Shown here: piece by piece, positions 6,507-8,088 of the stretch
Position numbering within the stretch: the first letter of the stretch is position 1
Layout: each line of letters starts with the position of its first letter
From: Deltaproteobacteria bacterium
GTDB lineage: Bacteria; Myxococcota; Myxococcia; Myxococcales; 40CM-4-68-19
Length of the DNA stretch: 8,088 bases
Direction of reading: 5' to 3'
Assembly (NCBI GenBank): GCA_005879095.1
Contig: VBLM01000124.1
Coordinates: 1 to 8,088, forward strand
Program-made: the position numbers and the translations under genes
Notes under the pieces: generated by a model
What the model was told of the DNA's origin: nothing
Seen by the model: the letters and a program-made list of their open reading frames with translations, nothing else
Database searches by the model: none

Positions 6507-6847
6507 CAGAACGGCCAGCGCGGTCTCCAGCCGGCGTTGGTGAACTGCAGTCCGCTCCGCAGCGGGCTGCCGACGACGAAGAGCCGCAGCGCGCCGCTGA
6601 CGAATCGCAGATCGATCAGCGACGACATCACGCCGGCCGCCAGCTCCTGCTCGTCGAGCCGCGCGGTCGGACCGGTGACGAAGAACCAGGCGTTCGAGGG
6701 ATCGCGCCAGTCCGCCGGCGCGATCGCTCCCGGTCAGGCGCGCTCTTCCACCGTTTCGAGCGAGATGGTGAGCGTTTTCGCCGGCGAACGTGCGGAAACG
6801 CCGGGAAGACCGGCGGCGATCAAGAGCGGAACGGCCAGGTGCAGCAT
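6503..6847 (-). CDS. Small exported protein with in-frame UGA at codon 38: candidate selenoprotein, or gene broken by a nonsense codon
   Basis: Reading through the UGA (6736-6734) gives 114 residues. The ATG at 6847 is preceded by GGAGG with a 5-nt spacer, the best ribosome-binding site in the window. Residues 1-19 (MLHLAVPLLIAAGLPGVSA) form a signal peptide with a plausible cleavage after VSA. After KTLTISLETVEERA comes UGA, then 76 sense codons with about 89% G/C in third positions, including DPSNAWFFVTGPTARL, SSLIDLRFVSGALRLFVVG and a final RWPFC. The same frame is coding-like before the UGA, so no frameshift is needed. The stop lies in a TTAA shared with the convergent rhomboid-like gene, as at 1818-1821, so the readthrough end looks genuine. 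A hairpin with SECIS geometry follows the UGA. Against selenocysteine: no UxxC, CxxU or UxxS motif, and the only Cys is the last residue. A CGA-to-TGA or TGG-to-TGA change is the main alternative. I do not recognise the family. It lies 55 nt downstream of rsmE. Confidence 0.6.
6696..6729 (-). promoter_or_regulatory. SECIS-like hairpin just downstream of the in-frame UGA
   Basis: In the - strand message the 9-nt arms GATCGCGCC (6725-6717) and GGCGCGATC (6708-6700) pair perfectly around the 8-nt loop GGCGGACT (6716-6709). The stem extends by GAG/CTC (6729-6727 with 6698-6696) across one C-C mismatch. The apical loop begins 17 nt after the UGA and starts with GG. Bacterial SECIS elements, as I know the published models, need a loop 16-37 nt from the UGA with a G in its first two positions and a stem of several pairs. 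The fit is good, but a GC-rich hairpin can also occur by chance or through repeated GCG/GAT codons. Confidence 0.42.
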
Positions 6848-6852
6848 GGCGG

Positions 6853-6857
6853 CCTCC
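6853..6857 (-). promoter_or_regulatory. Shine-Dalgarno GGAGG that fixes the start at 6847
   Basis: GGAGG is followed by CCGCC and then ATG on the - strand. It decides between the ATG at 6847, which yields a signal peptide at once, and the longer in-frame start at 6925 inside rsmE, which would bury that signal peptide behind 26 charged residues. Confidence 0.75.
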
Positions 6858-6868
6858 GTCAACCTCAG

Positions 6869-6895
6869 CCCATACCTCCGATGCCGCGCTGTCAA
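6869..6895 (-). promoter_or_regulatory. Possible promoter for the small exported-protein gene
   Basis: The rsmE-distal gap contains a perfect TTGACA (6895-6890) followed after 15 nt by TATGGG (6874-6869). Transcription would start about 15-20 nt before the ATG, with the GGAGG in the leader. The 15-nt spacing is short and the -10 box partial. Readthrough from rsmE is equally possible. Confidence 0.3.
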
Positions 6896-6902
6896 GAGTG
6901 GT

Positions 6903-7643
6903 TCAGCCGAGCTCGCCGTGCACATGCAGCACGATCGCGAGGGCGGCGAGGCCGGCCGTTTCGGTGCGCAGGACTAGAGGGCCGAGCCCGACCGGCAACA
7001 TGCCACCGCGCACCGCGCGTTCGCGCTCGTCCACCGAAAAACCGCCTTCCGGACCGATGGCGATCAGCACTCGCCGCGCGCCGCGCGCAGCCTGACCGAG
7101 ACGAAGCCCGGCCTGTTCGGGATCGAGCAGAAGGCCGCGCCGGGCCGGCTCGTCGCGCAGCACGGCGAACACCGCGTCCCACCCGGCCGGCTCGTCGACG
7201 CGCGGCACGTCGGCACGCCCGCTTTGCCGAGCCGCTTCTTGCGCGACCTTGCGCCAGCGCTCGGCTTTCGCGGAGCCGCGCTCGGTGTCGACCCGCACCA
7301 CGGCGCGCTCGGAGGCGAGCGGCAGAATGCGCGTCGCACCCATCTCGGTCGCCTTCTGCACCACCAGCTCCATCTTCTCGCCCTTGGCCAGCGCCTGCAC
7401 GAGGACCACGTCCACCGCGCGCGCAGGGCCTTCGGGCAGCGGCTCGTCGAGGAGCAGCACCGCCGCGTCGAGCTCGGGCGAGTCCTGCAGCCAGGCGCGA
7501 AAGCGCGCGCCCTTGCCGTCGAAGACCTCGATCTCCTCGCCCGGCCGCAGCCGCAGCACCGTGCCGAGATAACGCGCCTGTTCCGGCGTCAGCTTCACCC
7601 GCGGTGAAGCGAGCTGATCGGGAGGAATGAAGAGCCGATGCAT
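6903..7643 (-). CDS. rsmE: 16S rRNA (uracil1498-N3)-methyltransferase
   Basis: 246 residues, the normal family length. RsmE is a SPOUT-class (trefoil-knot) methyltransferase that uses S-adenosylmethionine to methylate N3 of U1498 in 16S rRNA of the 30S subunit. The N-terminal PUA-like RNA-binding part starts MHRLFIPP and contains HYLGTVLRL-like residues (ARYLGTVLRLRPGEEIEVFDGKG shortened by the family). The SPOUT part shows KATEMGATRILPL (97-109), AARQSGR (137-143), IGPEGGFS (196-203) and LGPLVLRTETA (220-230), the knot residues that bind the cofactor. The start is the ATG 3 nt after the prmA stop; GGAGAGG inside the end of prmA serves as ribosome-binding site, so the two are co-transcribed and probably translationally coupled. 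The prmA-rsmE order is common in bacteria. Confidence 0.96.
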   Translation of the reverse strand: MHRLFIPPDQLASPRVKLTPEQARYLGTVLRLRPGEEIEVFDGKGARFRAWLQDSPELDAAVLLLDEPLPEGPARAVDVVLVQALAKGEKMELVVQKATEMGATRILPLASERAVVRVDTERGSAKAERWRKVAQEAARQSGRADVPRVDEPAGWDAVFAVLRDEPARRGLLLDPEQAGLRLGQAARGARRVLIAIGPEGGFSVDERERAVRGGMLPVGLGPLVLRTETAGLAALAIVLHVHGELG

Positions 7644-7646
7644 CGC

Positions 7647-8088
7647 TTATGGCCTCTCCAGCTCGACGAGAATCCAGCCTTCGCGCTCCTTGCATCCGGC
7701 GGCCCGCAGACCGAAAGCCGTGTAGGCTTTTTCGGCAGTGTCCCCCTGTGCCGCAAGCAGGCCGGACAGCACCAGCCGGCCACGCGGCGCGACCTTCCGC
7801 GCGATCTTCGGCGCCAGCTCTTCGAGCGTGTTGAGGAGGATGTTTGCGATCACGATGCCGAACTCGCCGCGCACCTCGTCGGGATCGACCAGCAGCCATT
7901 CGACGTTCGATACGCCGTTGAGCTCCGCTCCCTCGCGCGCAGCCTGCAGCGCGACCGGGTCGTTCTCGGTGCCGACGACACGGCCGGCGCCCAGCTTCGC
8001 CGCCAGCAATGCGATCACGCCGCTTCCGGTACCGATGTCGAGCACGTCCGCGCCGGGAAATTCGGTCAGCAGCTCATCGCACCTTTCC
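7647..8088 (-). CDS. prmA: Ribosomal protein L11 methyltransferase, C-terminal part (5' end outside window)
   Basis: 146 residues to the TAA, about half of the usual ~290. The frame stays open to the window edge, and ERCDELLTEFPGADVLDIGTGSG is a normal join of the family's linker to the methyltransferase domain, so the GTG at 8045 is internal. PrmA trimethylates lysines and the N-terminus of ribosomal protein L11 with S-adenosylmethionine. Seen are the SAM-binding motif I (VLDIGTGSGVIALLAAKLGA), the acidic residue and DP of VVGTENDPVALQAA, the ELNGV segment, IVIANILLNTLEELAP (the family's N-x-L after a hydrophobic strand), and GRLVLSGLLAAQ. The N-terminal L11-binding domain lies outside the window. 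First visible gene of the prmA-rsmE operon. Confidence 0.95.
   Translation of the reverse strand, partial: ERCDELLTEFPGADVLDIGTGSGVIALLAAKLGAGRVVGTENDPVALQAAREGAELNGVSNVEWLLVDPDEVRGEFGIVIANILLNTLEELAPKIARKVAPRGRLVLSGLLAAQGDTAEKAYTAFGLRAAGCKEREGWILVELERP

Noticed and set aside
6720..6727. GCGATCGC octamer (HIP1-like palindrome)
   Set aside because: A single copy, expected in GC-rich coding DNA; it is part of the hairpin arm, with no sign of a dispersed family here.
6734..6925. Start of the small exported protein at 6925
   Set aside because: It would overlap rsmE and place 26 residues before the signal peptide; the ATG at 6847 has a perfect GGAGG.
6537..6977. Plus-strand open frame over the candidate selenoprotein region
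   Set aside because: Ser/Ala/Arg-rich antisense translation with no start signal, running into rsmE; the minus frame has a ribosome-binding site, signal peptide and better codon use.
6005..7630. Plus-strand 541-codon open frame spanning three genes
   Set aside because: Arg/Pro/Ala-rich low-complexity translation; covers the well-supported rhomboid-like and rsmE genes in wrong frames.

Overview
The window is a chromosomal stretch of a very GC-rich bacterium with tightly packed genes and third codon positions dominated by G/C. An outer-surface lipoprotein with a Pro-Asp-Ala-Gly linker and beta-propeller-like repeats, small exported proteins of unknown family, and aerobic housekeeping enzymes (class II fumarase, oxygen-dependent PNP/PMP oxidase) fit a myxobacterium or other deltaproteobacterial lineage. 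That assignment is inference. I see no tRNA, rRNA, CRISPR array, insertion sequence or phage gene.

Layout. (1) 2-1821, + strand: the end of one gene and a complete lipoprotein gene overlapping it by one base. Their C-termini are similar, so they look like tandem paralogues. (2) 1818-3682, - strand: an RDD-family membrane protein (carrying a 7-bp tandem repeat in its N-terminal coding region), a two-helix membrane protein, and an exported protein of unknown family. (3) 3712-5103, + strand: fumC, facing pdxH (5110-5691, -) with a 6-bp gap. (4) 5718-6506, + strand: a rhomboid-like membrane protein without the catalytic serine motif and with a cysteine-rich C-terminal tail. (5) 6503-8088, - strand: prmA (cut by the window edge), rsmE, and a small exported-protein gene.

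The most unusual item is that last gene, 6503-6847 on the - strand. It has a strong Shine-Dalgarno sequence, a signal peptide, and an in-frame UGA at codon 38. It then stays open for 76 more codons with strongly coding base composition, ending in a TTAA shared with the convergent neighbour. A stable hairpin starts 4 nt after the UGA; its apical loop lies 17 nt from the UGA and begins with GG, the geometry of a bacterial SECIS element. A selenoprotein is therefore a real possibility. A nonsense mutation or base error is the main alternative, because no classical Sec/Cys redox motif flanks the UGA.

Functionally, prmA and rsmE modify the translation apparatus (ribosomal protein L11 and 16S rRNA), fumC serves the TCA cycle, and pdxH makes pyridoxal phosphate. 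The remaining genes are envelope proteins of unknown role.
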